Shown in pieces: positions 1 to 5,963 of a stretch of DNA of 14,150 bases. Location: positions 44,006-58,155 of the forward strand of contig DANS01000030.1 in assembly GCA_002497345.1 (NCBI GenBank). The letters are read 5' to 3'. Under the pieces are notes generated by a model. The model made no database searches. It saw only the letters and a list, made by a program, of their open reading frames with translations, and was not told the origin of the DNA. A program made the position numbers and the translations under genes. Position 1 is the stretch's first letter; the number at the start of each line of letters is the position of its first letter. The stretch comes from Thermoproteus sp. UBA157. GTDB lineage: Archaea; Thermoproteota; Thermoprotei; Thermoproteales; Thermoproteaceae.

Positions 1-5
1 TTTTT

Positions 6-836
6 CTACTCCCTTTTCGCGGGCACCCCCACACTACAAACGCCGGCGTAGTTGAGGAGTGCTAAAACTGCGAAAATGGCCTCCTCGGTTCTGACGGTCT
101 CGGCGCCTTGCTTGGGGATGAAGTTGAGGAAGAGGCCCTTAAGCTCGATCCCCTCAATCCTCGCTATCTCGTCGACGCCAACCTTGGGCCCTCCGAAGAC
201 TACGAGCGTGCGCCCCACGGGCCTAGGAAGGCCTTCGCATATTGAGCGCCCCTCCTTCCCCGTGTATATGATAGTATCATATCCCTCCGCCAGTCTTGCG
301 AAGGGCTTGATCTCGACCTTGTACCCCCAATAATCGGGCGGCCTCTTGAGGACGATTGCCCTGAAAATGTCCGGCCTATCGGTCTCGGCCTCTATTTTTA
401 CAATTAGGCGGGAGCCGATGGGATAGGGCTTGGGGACCTTGGCATATTTCCCAGCGCCTATGTATACAAGCGAATAATAGCCGTCCCACCGCTCCACCAC
501 GCCCTCAATTATGTCGCCCACCGAGGGCTCCTTGGGCGCGAGGTGGCTGGGTATCCTCAAGGGGGGTAGCAAGCCCGCGAGCTTAAGCCTTTTGTCCAGC
601 TTGAAAACGCGTTTTCTGAGATGCGGCGGCGTCGCCGCGTACTCCAACAGCAACCTCATCCTCTCGACCTCGTCCCAGTCCACGCCCTTGCCGTATGTAT
701 ATATCAGCACCTTCTCGACCCTGAAGACGGCGGCGCTCCTCGCTATGTAGCCGAGCTTTCTCACTTTGCCCTCCTCGTCTGGAGCCTCCGACAACACGTC
801 GTGAGGAATAGCTATGTCCACTGCGAAGTCCCTCAT
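6..836 (-). CDS. SPOUT-superfamily RNA methyltransferase (COG2106 / Methyltrn_RNA_3 type)
   Basis: The 276-residue product looks like the archaeal SPOUT methyltransferases of COG2106, the family of M. thermautotrophicus MTH1 and human SPOUT1. These use S-adenosylmethionine and a trefoil knot; the RNA target of the archaeal members is not settled. The N-terminal half starts the knot fold (DIAIPHDVLSEA). Residues about 105-165 look like the OB-fold insertion typical of the family (VGDIIEGVVERWDGYYSLVY). The C-terminal knot motifs are VVFGGPKVGVDEI (about 213-225) and FIPKQGAETVRTEEAI. The length is normal for the family. The ATG start lies 4 nt after the stop of the small gene that follows secY, so the protein is probably made from the rpl15-secY transcript, which suggests a ribosome- or translation-linked role. 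The family call is firm; the substrate is unknown. Confidence 0.88.
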   Translation of the reverse strand: MRDFAVDIAIPHDVLSEAPDEEGKVRKLGYIARSAAVFRVEKVLIYTYGKGVDWDEVERMRLLLEYAATPPHLRKRVFKLDKRLKLAGLLPPLRIPSHLAPKEPSVGDIIEGVVERWDGYYSLVYIGAGKYAKVPKPYPIGSRLIVKIEAETDRPDIFRAIVLKRPPDYWGYKVEIKPFARLAEGYDTIIYTGKEGRSICEGLPRPVGRTLVVFGGPKVGVDEIARIEGIELKGLFLNFIPKQGAETVRTEEAIFAVLALLNYAGVCSVGVPAKRE

Positions 837-840
837 AAGG

Positions 841-981
841 TTATTCCTCCAAATCGTCGAGGAGCGACCTGAGCTCCTCCAGGGCCTCCTCGACTAGCCC
901 CCAATCGCCGTTCTGGATCGCGTCCTCCAAGAGGTCTATCGCATCCCTCAGCCGGGCCGTGATTCTCCTGTCGGCTATCAC
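841..981 (-). CDS. 46-residue acidic helical-hairpin protein downstream of secY, unknown function
   Basis: This small reading frame is read from the reverse strand. It starts with GTG at 979-981, overlapping the TGA of secY (978-980) as GTGA, and stops with TAA at 841-843, 4 nt before the SPOUT methyltransferase start. The product has 46 residues with about 14 Asp/Glu and 5 Arg. Residues 7-24 (ITARLRDAIDLLEDAIQN) and 29-45 (LVEEALEELRSLLDDLE) form two amphipathic helices joined by a GDWG turn at 25-28. No cysteine, membrane segment or signal is visible. The exact fit between two genes with coupling overlaps, and the regular heptad-like leucines, argue that it is translated. I do not recognise a family. 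A role as a small partner of SecY, the ribosome or the methyltransferase is guesswork from position. Confidence 0.7.
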   Translation of the reverse strand: MIADRRITARLRDAIDLLEDAIQNGDWGLVEEALEELRSLLDDLEE

Positions 982-2390
982 CGGCTCAACACGCGCTTAA
1001 GGCCTGGGTAGACCTCCATTAATCCCTCCTGCATTATTTGCGTGTAATATCCCAGCCCTATCTCGACCAGCAGTATAAGGCCTATGCCGGAGCCCCACAC
1101 GCCGAATATATCGCCTATGGCCGCCAGAGTGCCCGCGATTAAACCGCTCAGCACTATCAACGTGTTTATGGGCCTCCTCAAGAGCTTTGCGACGATCTTC
1201 TCGCTTTGTCTGAAGCCCGGTATGTGCAAGCCTGACTCCACCAAGCTCTTGGCGTATTCGTCGGGGCCTATGCCTCCTATTTGGCCCCACAGCCAAGCGA
1301 AGACCGCCGCGAGCGCAGCGTATAGGACTATGTGCATCACGATGTAGTCGGGCGTCAATATCCTGGCCGGCATCATGGCGGTGAGCAACACGGCGAGGGC
1401 GGGCGAAATGCCGCCCGCCAGAGCCGCGAACCCCGCTATTATCTGCTCGGCGAGTATGAGTGAGTATGCCGTGAAGATTATGGGTATTACCGAGACGTAC
1501 ATGAACCTTAGAGGTATGTTTATCCTGAAGCCCCAGTATTGCGTATACGCGGCCGGTATGTTCACGTGCATCTGTTCTATGTAGACCACTACATAGGCCA
1601 GAGCCAAGGTCGCGGCGAGGCTTACTATATCGGGGAGAGCCAGTGTGCCGACTTGCCTAAACACCAGCGCCAGAAGCCCGGGCCCTGAGCCGTATATTGT
1701 ATTATATACGGCCACCGCGAGCGCCGGAATGAAGCCGAGGGGCAGCTGCATGGCGGGGTTGTCGGCCGGGCTCACGTTGGGGTAAGTCGGCATGTTCCAA
1801 GAGAAAAGATCGACGAAGAGGCTCCTGGTGATGGACAACAGTATAATCAGGTTTATGGCGCTACCGCCGAAGCCCCAGCCCTTCGCTATCATATCGTCAA
1901 GCAGTATGATAATCTGCGTCGCAATGAGCAGTTGCACCACCACGGCTACGGCTTGAACCGGGGAGAGGGGACCGAACGCGCCCATGGCTATGGTGGCCGA
2001 GGCCTCGCCTGCGGCTAGGATCAACGCCAAGAGCTTCTGAAATGCGGAGAACCTAAGCCTATCCCTCTTGTCCTCTAGGTCGAATGGCAATAAGTCGGAG
2101 AACTGGAGAATCTCCATGATTATCCCAGCTATTACTATGGGGCCTATGCCGAGTTGCGCCCACGTGCCGAACGTGGAGCCGAAGATCGTGGACACGAGCG
2201 GGTTGTAGAATATAGTTGCGGCGGCCCCAGCGGGGGTAGCCCTCTGGATGCCCCAGAGAGGCGTGATTGTCATTAGTACATACACGATGGCCGCCAATGC
2301 GGTCCACATCAAGCGGGTGGAGAGAGGCAACGGCCTCTTGGGCCTCTGAACTGTCAGAAGGCGCTCTAGAATGGGATCGAGAGCCTCCAT
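978..2390 (-). CDS. secY: Preprotein translocase subunit SecY (Sec61 alpha)
   Basis: The 470-residue polytopic membrane protein is the pore subunit of the SecYE-beta protein-conducting channel, which moves or inserts nascent proteins at the cytoplasmic membrane. The N-terminal arm (about residues 1-27, KRPLPLSTRLMWT) precedes the first membrane segment (WTALAAIVYVLMTITPLWGI). Next comes the plug-containing loop and a Gly-rich segment (FGTWAQLGIGPIVIAGIIMEILQ) typical of archaeal SecY. Further hydrophobic segments bring the total to about ten, with a basic cytosolic loop (RQSEKIVAKLLRRPINTL) before the last two. The length fits crenarchaeal SecY. The start codon shares one base with the uL15 stop (TAATG), so the two genes are translationally coupled. 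The downstream neighbour here is a small unknown gene and a SPOUT methyltransferase, not adk as in many archaea. Confidence 0.97.
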   Translation of the reverse strand: MEALDPILERLLTVQRPKRPLPLSTRLMWTALAAIVYVLMTITPLWGIQRATPAGAAATIFYNPLVSTIFGSTFGTWAQLGIGPIVIAGIIMEILQFSDLLPFDLEDKRDRLRFSAFQKLLALILAAGEASATIAMGAFGPLSPVQAVAVVVQLLIATQIIILLDDMIAKGWGFGGSAINLIILLSITRSLFVDLFSWNMPTYPNVSPADNPAMQLPLGFIPALAVAVYNTIYGSGPGLLALVFRQVGTLALPDIVSLAATLALAYVVVYIEQMHVNIPAAYTQYWGFRINIPLRFMYVSVIPIIFTAYSLILAEQIIAGFAALAGGISPALAVLLTAMMPARILTPDYIVMHIVLYAALAAVFAWLWGQIGGIGPDEYAKSLVESGLHIPGFRQSEKIVAKLLRRPINTLIVLSGLIAGTLAAIGDIFGVWGSGIGLILLVEIGLGYYTQIMQEGLMEVYPGLKRVLSR

Positions 2391-2863
2391 TATCTGTGAA
2401 TAACGCCGTGGACTACGCGGACCTCGCCGCCAGCGCTTGCAATCTTCCTAACTGCCTCCTCGGTGGCTACCGGCGTGTAGACTACAACGGGCCTTTCTAT
2501 TTTGCCGCCGCCTAACAGCTTGTTGTAGCCCAGCTCCAGCAAGTTGACTACGTACCTATCGCCCTCCTTGACGGCCCTCCCCTCCCTCTCCAGCTCCTCG
2601 ATTAATTCCTCCAGCTTGCCCACGTTTATGGGCCTCCACTCGACCGAGATCGGCTTAGGCTGCTTGAAGCCGTGTTTGCCGTAGAAGGGCCAGCCCGACG
2701 TCTCCTCCGCGTGCACCATCACGAAGGACCATTTATGCTTGTGGAAGCCCACCATGCCCTTGCCGCCCGAGGAGCCGCTCTTCCTGTGTTGCCCTACTCT
2801 GCCCCAGCCGTGGGTCCTGGTGCCTCTTCTGTATTTAATCGCGGGCTTAAAACGGCGAACCAT
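2390..2863 (-). CDS. rpl15: 50S ribosomal protein uL15 (L15p)
   Basis: The 157-residue product is a large-subunit ribosomal protein with the conserved basic Gly-rich N-terminal arm (RRGTRTHGWGRVGQHRKSG, about 12-30) that threads into 23S rRNA. A globular domain follows (FYGKHGFKQPKPISVEWR, then the KLLGGGKIERPVVV core). The frame stays open 40 codons further upstream, but homologues begin at MVRRFKP. A strong TATA element (TATTTAAATA, minus strand, centred near 2888) lies 25 bp from this ATG, which fits a leaderless start here. It heads the rpl15-secY-small ORF-methyltransferase cassette. uL15 normally follows uL30 on the same strand in archaea; here uL30 is about 3 kb away and divergent. Confidence 0.95.
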   Translation of the reverse strand: MVRRFKPAIKYRRGTRTHGWGRVGQHRKSGSSGGKGMVGFHKHKWSFVMVHAEETSGWPFYGKHGFKQPKPISVEWRPINVGKLEELIEELEREGRAVKEGDRYVVNLLELGYNKLLGGGKIERPVVVYTPVATEEAVRKIASAGGEVRVVHGVIHR

Positions 2864-2882
2864 CGCCGACAGAGCTTCAGCT

Positions 2883-2898
2883 ATATTTAAATATTTAT
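2883..2898 (-). promoter_or_regulatory. TATA-box promoter of the rpl15-secY operon
   Basis: The stretch reads ATAAATATTTAAATAT on the minus strand, the most AT-rich element of the window, and contains the palindrome TATTTAAATA centred about 25 bp upstream of the uL15 ATG. That spacing is expected for an archaeal TATA box driving a leaderless transcript. A symmetric TATA could in principle also fire towards the glycosylase gene, but its distance to that start (over 60 bp) makes this a poorer fit. Confidence 0.75.
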
Positions 2899-2920
2899 CC
2901 CAGCGCGCTACGGGCGCTCG

Positions 2921-2927
2921 CTTAAGC
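2921..2927 (+). promoter_or_regulatory. Possible weak TATA box for the uracil-DNA glycosylase gene
   Basis: CTTAAGC is centred about 30 bp before the ATG at 2954 and is the best-placed AT-rich element on this strand. It is short and weaker than the TATA box of the divergent uL15 gene. An alternative, ATACTTA at 2934-2940, lies too close to the start for a leaderless transcript. Confidence 0.4.
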
Positions 2928-2953
2928 AGAAGAATACTTAACGGAAAAGTCGC

Positions 2954-3598
2954 ATGGAGGAGTTCCTCAAGGCGTTGATCCAATGCAGGAAGTGCCCGCG
3001 CCTCGTCGCGTATAGGGAGAGCGTGCCGCCCCCGCCAAGGTTCTTCGGGCAGCAGTATTGGCGAAGGCCGGTGCCGCCTTGGGGCGATCCAAAGGCCAAG
3101 TTGATGATAGTGGGCCTAGCGCCGGCCGCCCACGGCGGCAACAGGACCGGCAGGATGTTCACCGGCGACCTCTCGGCCCAGTTCTTGTTCAAAGCGCTGT
3201 ACGCCGCCGGGCTCTCCAACCACCCCTACAGCGTGTCCAGAGACGACGGCACCGAGGTGAGGTGCGTCTACATAACCTCAGCCGTCAAGTGCGCCCCGCC
3301 GAGGAATAGGCCCACGGCTGAGGAGGTGAGCAACTGCCTCCCCTGGCTTAAAGCCGAGCTGGAGCTGGTGAGGCCTAAGGCCGTGGTGGCGCTGGGAAGG
3401 CTCGCGTGGAGCGCCACGTTTAGGGCTCTGGGGCTCAAGGCGCCTGAGTTCGTCCATGGGGCCTACGCGGATGCGGGCGAGGTGAGGGTCTACGCCTCGT
3501 ACCACCCGTCACCCCTGAACACCAACACGGGCAGGCTAGCGTTGGAGTCGCTGATGAGGATCTTGGAGCAAGCCAAGGCCTACGCCGGATGTCAGTAG
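2954..3598 (+). CDS. Family-5 uracil-DNA glycosylase (UDGb type)
   Basis: The 214-residue protein matches thermophilic family-5 uracil-DNA glycosylases (UDGb, first characterised in Pyrobaculum aerophilum), which remove uracil and some other deaminated bases from DNA to start base-excision repair. Motif A is GLAPAAHGGNRTGRMFTGD (54-72), with Ala where other UDG families carry the catalytic Asp or Asn; this is the family-5 signature. Motif B is HPSPLNT (184-190). Four cysteines, C11, C14, C113 and C128, are placed to hold the 4Fe-4S cluster. The length is normal. The gene stands alone on this strand, divergent from uL15, and its end overlaps the convergent HEPN gene by 7 nt. Some UDGb enzymes have a C-terminal PCNA-binding tail; none is obvious here. 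Confidence 0.95.
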   Translation: MEEFLKALIQCRKCPRLVAYRESVPPPPRFFGQQYWRRPVPPWGDPKAKLMIVGLAPAAHGGNRTGRMFTGDLSAQFLFKALYAAGLSNHPYSVSRDDGTEVRCVYITSAVKCAPPRNRPTAEEVSNCLPWLKAELELVRPKAVVALGRLAWSATFRALGLKAPEFVHGAYADAGEVRVYASYHPSPLNTNTGRLALESLMRILEQAKAYAGCQ

Positions 3599-3960
3599 GG
3601 CCGCCAGATCTGCTCTGCTCTCTCCTTGGCCTTCAAGAACACGTAGAGGTAGTTGCTTATGACTTCGGCACATTTCACGCACTTCTCTCCGTCTTCCTCG
3701 AAGGCCTTGTTCTCGAGACAAGCGGCGCATTTGGCCACGTCCTCGGGCGGCTCGGCGCCTGCCACCTCCTTGACCAACGCGGGCAACCTCTTTATGCTCT
3801 GGTAGTGGCCGTAAGGATCATAGCCCAATATGCCCTTCGCTAACGCCTCCACCGAGACATAGGCGTTGTAGCAAGCAGCCCTGTGATCTCCCTCCTCGAG
3901 GGCCATTAAAGCGTCGTTGAGATGGCGCACATGTCTTTCGTACCATTTGGGGTGTATCAT
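3592..3960 (-). CDS. HEPN-domain-like protein with a four-cysteine (CX2CX12CX2C) insert
   Basis: The 122-residue product resembles archaeal HEPN-fold proteins: an N-terminal helix pair with DHRAACYNAYVSVEALAKGIL (about 25-45), then a loop with GHYQSIKRL (51-59), and a final long helix (ISNYLYVFLKAKERAEQIW). Cysteines C78, C81, C94 and C97 form CX2CX12CX2C between the last helices, probably a zinc-binding knuckle. The RX4-6H motif of HEPN ribonucleases is not seen, so a nucleic-acid-binding or scaffold role seems more likely than a toxin. The frame continues to a TTG at 3979-3981, but the TATA box centred near 3986 lies 26 bp from the ATG at 3958-3960, which I chose. The C2H2 zinc-finger gene ends 24 nt upstream on the same strand. 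HEPN assignment is by pattern only. Confidence 0.7.
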   Translation of the reverse strand: MIHPKWYERHVRHLNDALMALEEGDHRAACYNAYVSVEALAKGILGYDPYGHYQSIKRLPALVKEVAGAEPPEDVAKCAACLENKAFEEDGEKCVKCAEVISNYLYVFLKAKERAEQIWRPY

Positions 3961-3981
3961 GTACCGCACCACGTTTTCCAA

Positions 3982-3990
3982 ACTTTAAGT
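3982..3990 (-). promoter_or_regulatory. TATA-box promoter of the HEPN-like gene, over the zinc-finger stop codon
   Basis: ACTTAAAGT on the minus strand is centred 26 bp upstream of the chosen HEPN ATG. It contains the last sense codon and the TAA stop of the zinc-finger gene, so the coding end and the promoter share bases. The spacing is the reason for preferring ATG at 3960 over the TTG at 3981, which would place the start inside the promoter. Confidence 0.6.
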
Positions 3991-4158
3991 TTTTTCGTAG
4001 AACTGCGCCGCGAGCCTCACTCCGTGGATCTCGGCCAAGTGCCTCGCGGCGTCCTTCAGCGAGAAGAAACGTTTTCCGCACCTCCTGCATGCCAAGTGTT
4101 TAACACCGCCGTCTTCTACTATCTGTAGATGGCCAGAGAGCTCCTTGGGCACGTCCAT
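3985..4158 (-). CDS. Small C2H2 zinc-finger protein (57 residues)
   Basis: Read on the minus strand from ATG at 4156-4158 to TAA at 3985-3987, this gives a 57-residue protein with one classical zinc finger: C24-X2-C27-X12-H40-X4-H45, with the hydrophobic and aromatic core ACRRCGKRFFSLKDAARH between them. The N-terminal 20 residues (MDVPKELSGHLQIVEDGGVK) are acidic-neutral and the C-terminal tail ends QFYEKT. Single-finger C2H2 proteins of this size occur in archaea and are thought to bind nucleic acids or proteins; the target is unknown here. A TATA box lies 26 bp upstream. The gene is divergent from rnhB and co-directional with the HEPN-like gene, which starts 24 nt downstream. Its spacing and finger motif make it a confident gene despite its size. 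Confidence 0.85.
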   Translation of the reverse strand: MDVPKELSGHLQIVEDGGVKHLACRRCGKRFFSLKDAARHLAEIHGVRLAAQFYEKT

Positions 4159-4164
4159 AATTAC
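4156..4164 (+). promoter_or_regulatory. TATA-box promoter of rnhB, inside the zinc-finger start
   Basis: CATAATTAC is centred about 28 bp upstream of the rnhB ATG. Its first three bases are the complement of the zinc-finger ATG, so this TATA element covers the start of the divergent gene. Confidence 0.55.
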
Positions 4165-4169
4165 CCGAG

Positions 4170-4179
4170 CCCGCGCGGG
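4170..4179. promoter_or_regulatory. GC-rich palindrome between divergent zinc-finger and rnhB starts
   Basis: CCCGCGCGGG is a perfect 10-bp palindrome in the middle of the 29-bp space between the two start codons, flanked by the two TATA boxes. It could be an operator, or simply the BRE-like GC-rich sequence serving both promoters. Nothing in the sequence decides between these. Confidence 0.4.
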
Positions 4180-4188
4180 TTTAATATA
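4180..4188 (-). promoter_or_regulatory. TATA-box promoter of the zinc-finger gene, over the rnhB start
   Basis: TATATTAAA on the minus strand is centred 26 bp upstream of the zinc-finger ATG at 4158. Its far edge overlaps the rnhB ATG (4188-4190). Confidence 0.65.
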
Positions 4189-4775
4189 TGGTTGTGGCTG
4201 GCATCGACGAGGCGGGGCGGGGACCCGTCATCGGGCCCATGGTGATCGCCATAGTCGCCGGCCAGGAGGAGGCGTTGAGATCCCTCGGCGTGAAGGACTC
4301 GAAGACTTTATCGCGTCCAGCGCGCGAGAGGATCTACGGGCTGATTTTAAAAGCGGCTACGTGTGTAAACTATGTAGTGATAGAGCCGCACATCATAGAC
4401 ACATGGGTGGAGAGGCACAAGCTCAACGAGTTGGAGGCCGAGAACATAGCCAAATTGATCGAGCTATGCGAAGCCGACGTCTACTACGTCGACAGCCCTG
4501 ATCCCAAGCCATCGCGCTTCGAGCTGAAACTGGCTGGCGCCACCGGACGTAAGGTGCTGGCGCTACACAAAGCCGAGAGGATACCGGCAGTCGCGGCGGC
4601 CAGCATAGTGGCAAAGGTCGTGAGGGACAAGCTGATCGACGTATTAAAAGCCCACATGGGCGACTTCGGCTCCGGATATCCCTCGGATCCCAAAACCCTC
4701 TCAGCCCTAAGAGCCGGCGCGATCGCGGACGAATGCATAAGGCGCTCCTGGCGGACTCTTAAAAGGATACGGTAA
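4188..4775 (+). CDS. rnhB: Ribonuclease HII
   Basis: The 195-residue enzyme cleaves the RNA strand of RNA-DNA hybrids and nicks at single ribonucleotides in DNA, supporting replication and ribonucleotide excision repair. The N-terminal active-site motif GIDEAGRGPVIGPMV (5-19) supplies D7 and E8. D102 (YYVDSPDPK) and D147 (AASIVAKVVRDK) complete the four-acid, two-metal site of archaeal RNase HII. The KDSKTLS segment (36-42) and the FGSGYPSDPKT motif (160-170), with the tyrosine used for ribonucleotide recognition in type 2 RNases H, are present. It is slightly shorter than the common 200-230 residues and ends soon after the catalytic domain. ATG is favoured as start because the TATA box lies 28 bp upstream. 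Confidence 0.97.
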   Translation: MVVAGIDEAGRGPVIGPMVIAIVAGQEEALRSLGVKDSKTLSRPARERIYGLILKAATCVNYVVIEPHIIDTWVERHKLNELEAENIAKLIELCEADVYYVDSPDPKPSRFELKLAGATGRKVLALHKAERIPAVAAASIVAKVVRDKLIDVLKAHMGDFGSGYPSDPKTLSALRAGAIADECIRRSWRTLKRIR

Positions 4776-4776
4776 T

Positions 4777-4785
4777 GTTTAAATA
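4777..4785 (+). promoter_or_regulatory. TATA-box promoter of rps5-rpl30
   Basis: GTTTAAATA is centred 26 bp before the uS5 ATG and begins 2 nt after the rnhB stop codon. This gives the ribosomal pair its own leaderless promoter although it directly follows rnhB on the same strand. Confidence 0.72.
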
Positions 4786-4806
4786 CAGCTGGAGCTCAGC
4801 ACGGCG

Positions 4807-5415
4807 ATGAGCGCTATTGATCTTTCGATGTGGGAGCCGAGAACTAAGCTGGGCCAGATGGTCAAGGAGGGGAAGATCAGAACTATAGACGAGATATTCG
4901 CGGCCAATATGCTGATAAAGGAGCCGGAGATCGTCGACGCGCTCCTCCCCAATTTGAAACAAGAACTGCTCAGCATAAACATAGTGCAGAGGCAAACTGA
5001 CGCGGGGGAGGTTAGCCAGTTCCAAGCCGTGGTCGCGCTGGGCAACGAGGACGGCTACGTCGGGATAGGTATAGGCAAGGCTAGGCAAGTGAGGCAAGCA
5101 ATAGAGAAGGCCATCAGGGAGGCCAAGCTGAATATAATCCCTGTCAGAAGGGGGTGCGGCTCTTGGAGGTGTTCCTGCGACGAGCCGCACTCGGTGCCTT
5201 TCGTGGTCGAGGGCAAGTCTGGCAGCGTTAGGGTGAGGTTGATCCCGGCCCCCAAGGGCGTGGGCTTGGTGGCGGGGGATGTAGCGAAGGCGGTCCTCAG
5301 ACTGGCGGGCATAAAAGACGTCTGGACCAAGACGTTCGGCGATACCAGGACCACGTTGAACTTCGCCTTGGCCACCTACAACGCGTTGAGGAACACCTAC
5401 AGATTCAAGCTATGA
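4807..5415 (+). CDS. rps5: 30S ribosomal protein uS5 (S5p)
   Basis: The 202-residue small-subunit protein belongs to the decoding-centre side of the ribosome. After an archaeal N-terminal extension (WEPRTKLGQMVKEGKI, 9-24) comes the double-stranded-RNA-binding S5 domain with NEDGYVGIGIGKARQVRQAI (about 80-99). The C-terminal domain has RLIPAPKGVGLVAG. A cysteine cluster, RRGCGSWRCSCDEPH, resembles that of archaeal S5. The length is normal. The stop overlaps the uL30 start as ATGA, so the two proteins are translated together. Confidence 0.97.
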   Translation: MSAIDLSMWEPRTKLGQMVKEGKIRTIDEIFAANMLIKEPEIVDALLPNLKQELLSINIVQRQTDAGEVSQFQAVVALGNEDGYVGIGIGKARQVRQAIEKAIREAKLNIIPVRRGCGSWRCSCDEPHSVPFVVEGKSGSVRVRLIPAPKGVGLVAGDVAKAVLRLAGIKDVWTKTFGDTRTTLNFALATYNALRNTYRFKL

Positions 5416-5963
5416 CGGCGGTTGCCGAAGCCAAGAGGGAGGAGGTGGCGTACCCCCGATACGCGGTCGTTAGGATCAGAGGCATCGTTAACACGCCGAG
5501 GGATGTAGAGAACACCTTGAGCTACCTCAGGCTGAGGAGGAAGTTCGTCATGTCGCTTGTCGTGGGGCGGCCCGAAATAGAGGGTATGTTGAAGAAGGCG
5601 CAGAACTGGATAACGTGGGGCGAGATAGATGCAGATACGTTGGCCCAAGTTCTAGCCAAGAGGGGCAGAATAGTCGGCGACAAGCCCTTGACGCTGGAAC
5701 ATCTGAGAAAATACGGATGGAGCAGCTACGAAGAGGTTGCGCTGGCGTACGTATCCGGCGAGATAGACAAAATAGCGTGCCCCAAGAAGGGGACTTGGCC
5801 GAGGAGGGAGGGCAAGGTCTTGTGTATACCGCACCTCAAGCCATTCTTCCGCCTACATCCGCCGATCGGCGGATTCAGAGACGTCAAGAAGAGCTTCTCT
5901 GAGGGGGGCGATTTGGGGTATAGAGGCCCTGAGATAAACGACTTGATCCTCAGGATGATCTAG
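5412..5963 (+). CDS. rpl30: 50S ribosomal protein uL30 (L30p)
   Basis: The 183-residue product contains the uL30 core from about residue 16 (RYAVVRIRGIVNTPRDVENTL), followed by LRLRRKFVMSLV and the long archaeal/eukaryotic-type extension ending in HLKPFFRLHPPIGGF and the GDLGYRGPEINDLI tail. It is coupled to rps5 by a 4-nt ATGA overlap. In most archaea rpl15 and secY come next; here the next gene is the convergent KaiC-like ATPase, whose end overlaps this one by 14 nt. The first 12 residues (MTAVAEAKREEV) may be a lineage-specific extension. Confidence 0.96.
   Translation: MTAVAEAKREEVAYPRYAVVRIRGIVNTPRDVENTLSYLRLRRKFVMSLVVGRPEIEGMLKKAQNWITWGEIDADTLAQVLAKRGRIVGDKPLTLEHLRKYGWSSYEEVALAYVSGEIDKIACPKKGTWPRREGKVLCIPHLKPFFRLHPPIGGFRDVKKSFSEGGDLGYRGPEINDLILRMI

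Noticed and set aside
1..5. T-run at the left edge as a terminator of the methyltransferase gene.
   Set aside because: It is a run of A on that gene's strand, and the window ends there.
2864..2983. A 40-residue N-terminal extension of uL15.
   Set aside because: Homologues start at MVRRFKP, and the extension would run through the TATA box of its own gene.
3592..3981. HEPN-like protein as a ribonuclease toxin with the zinc-finger gene as antitoxin.
   Set aside because: No RX4-6H motif is visible and there is no known antitoxin family partner; kept only as a pair worth checking.
3961..3981. TTG start of the HEPN-like gene.
   Set aside because: It would begin next to the TATA element, whereas the ATG at 3958-3960 lies 26 bp from it.
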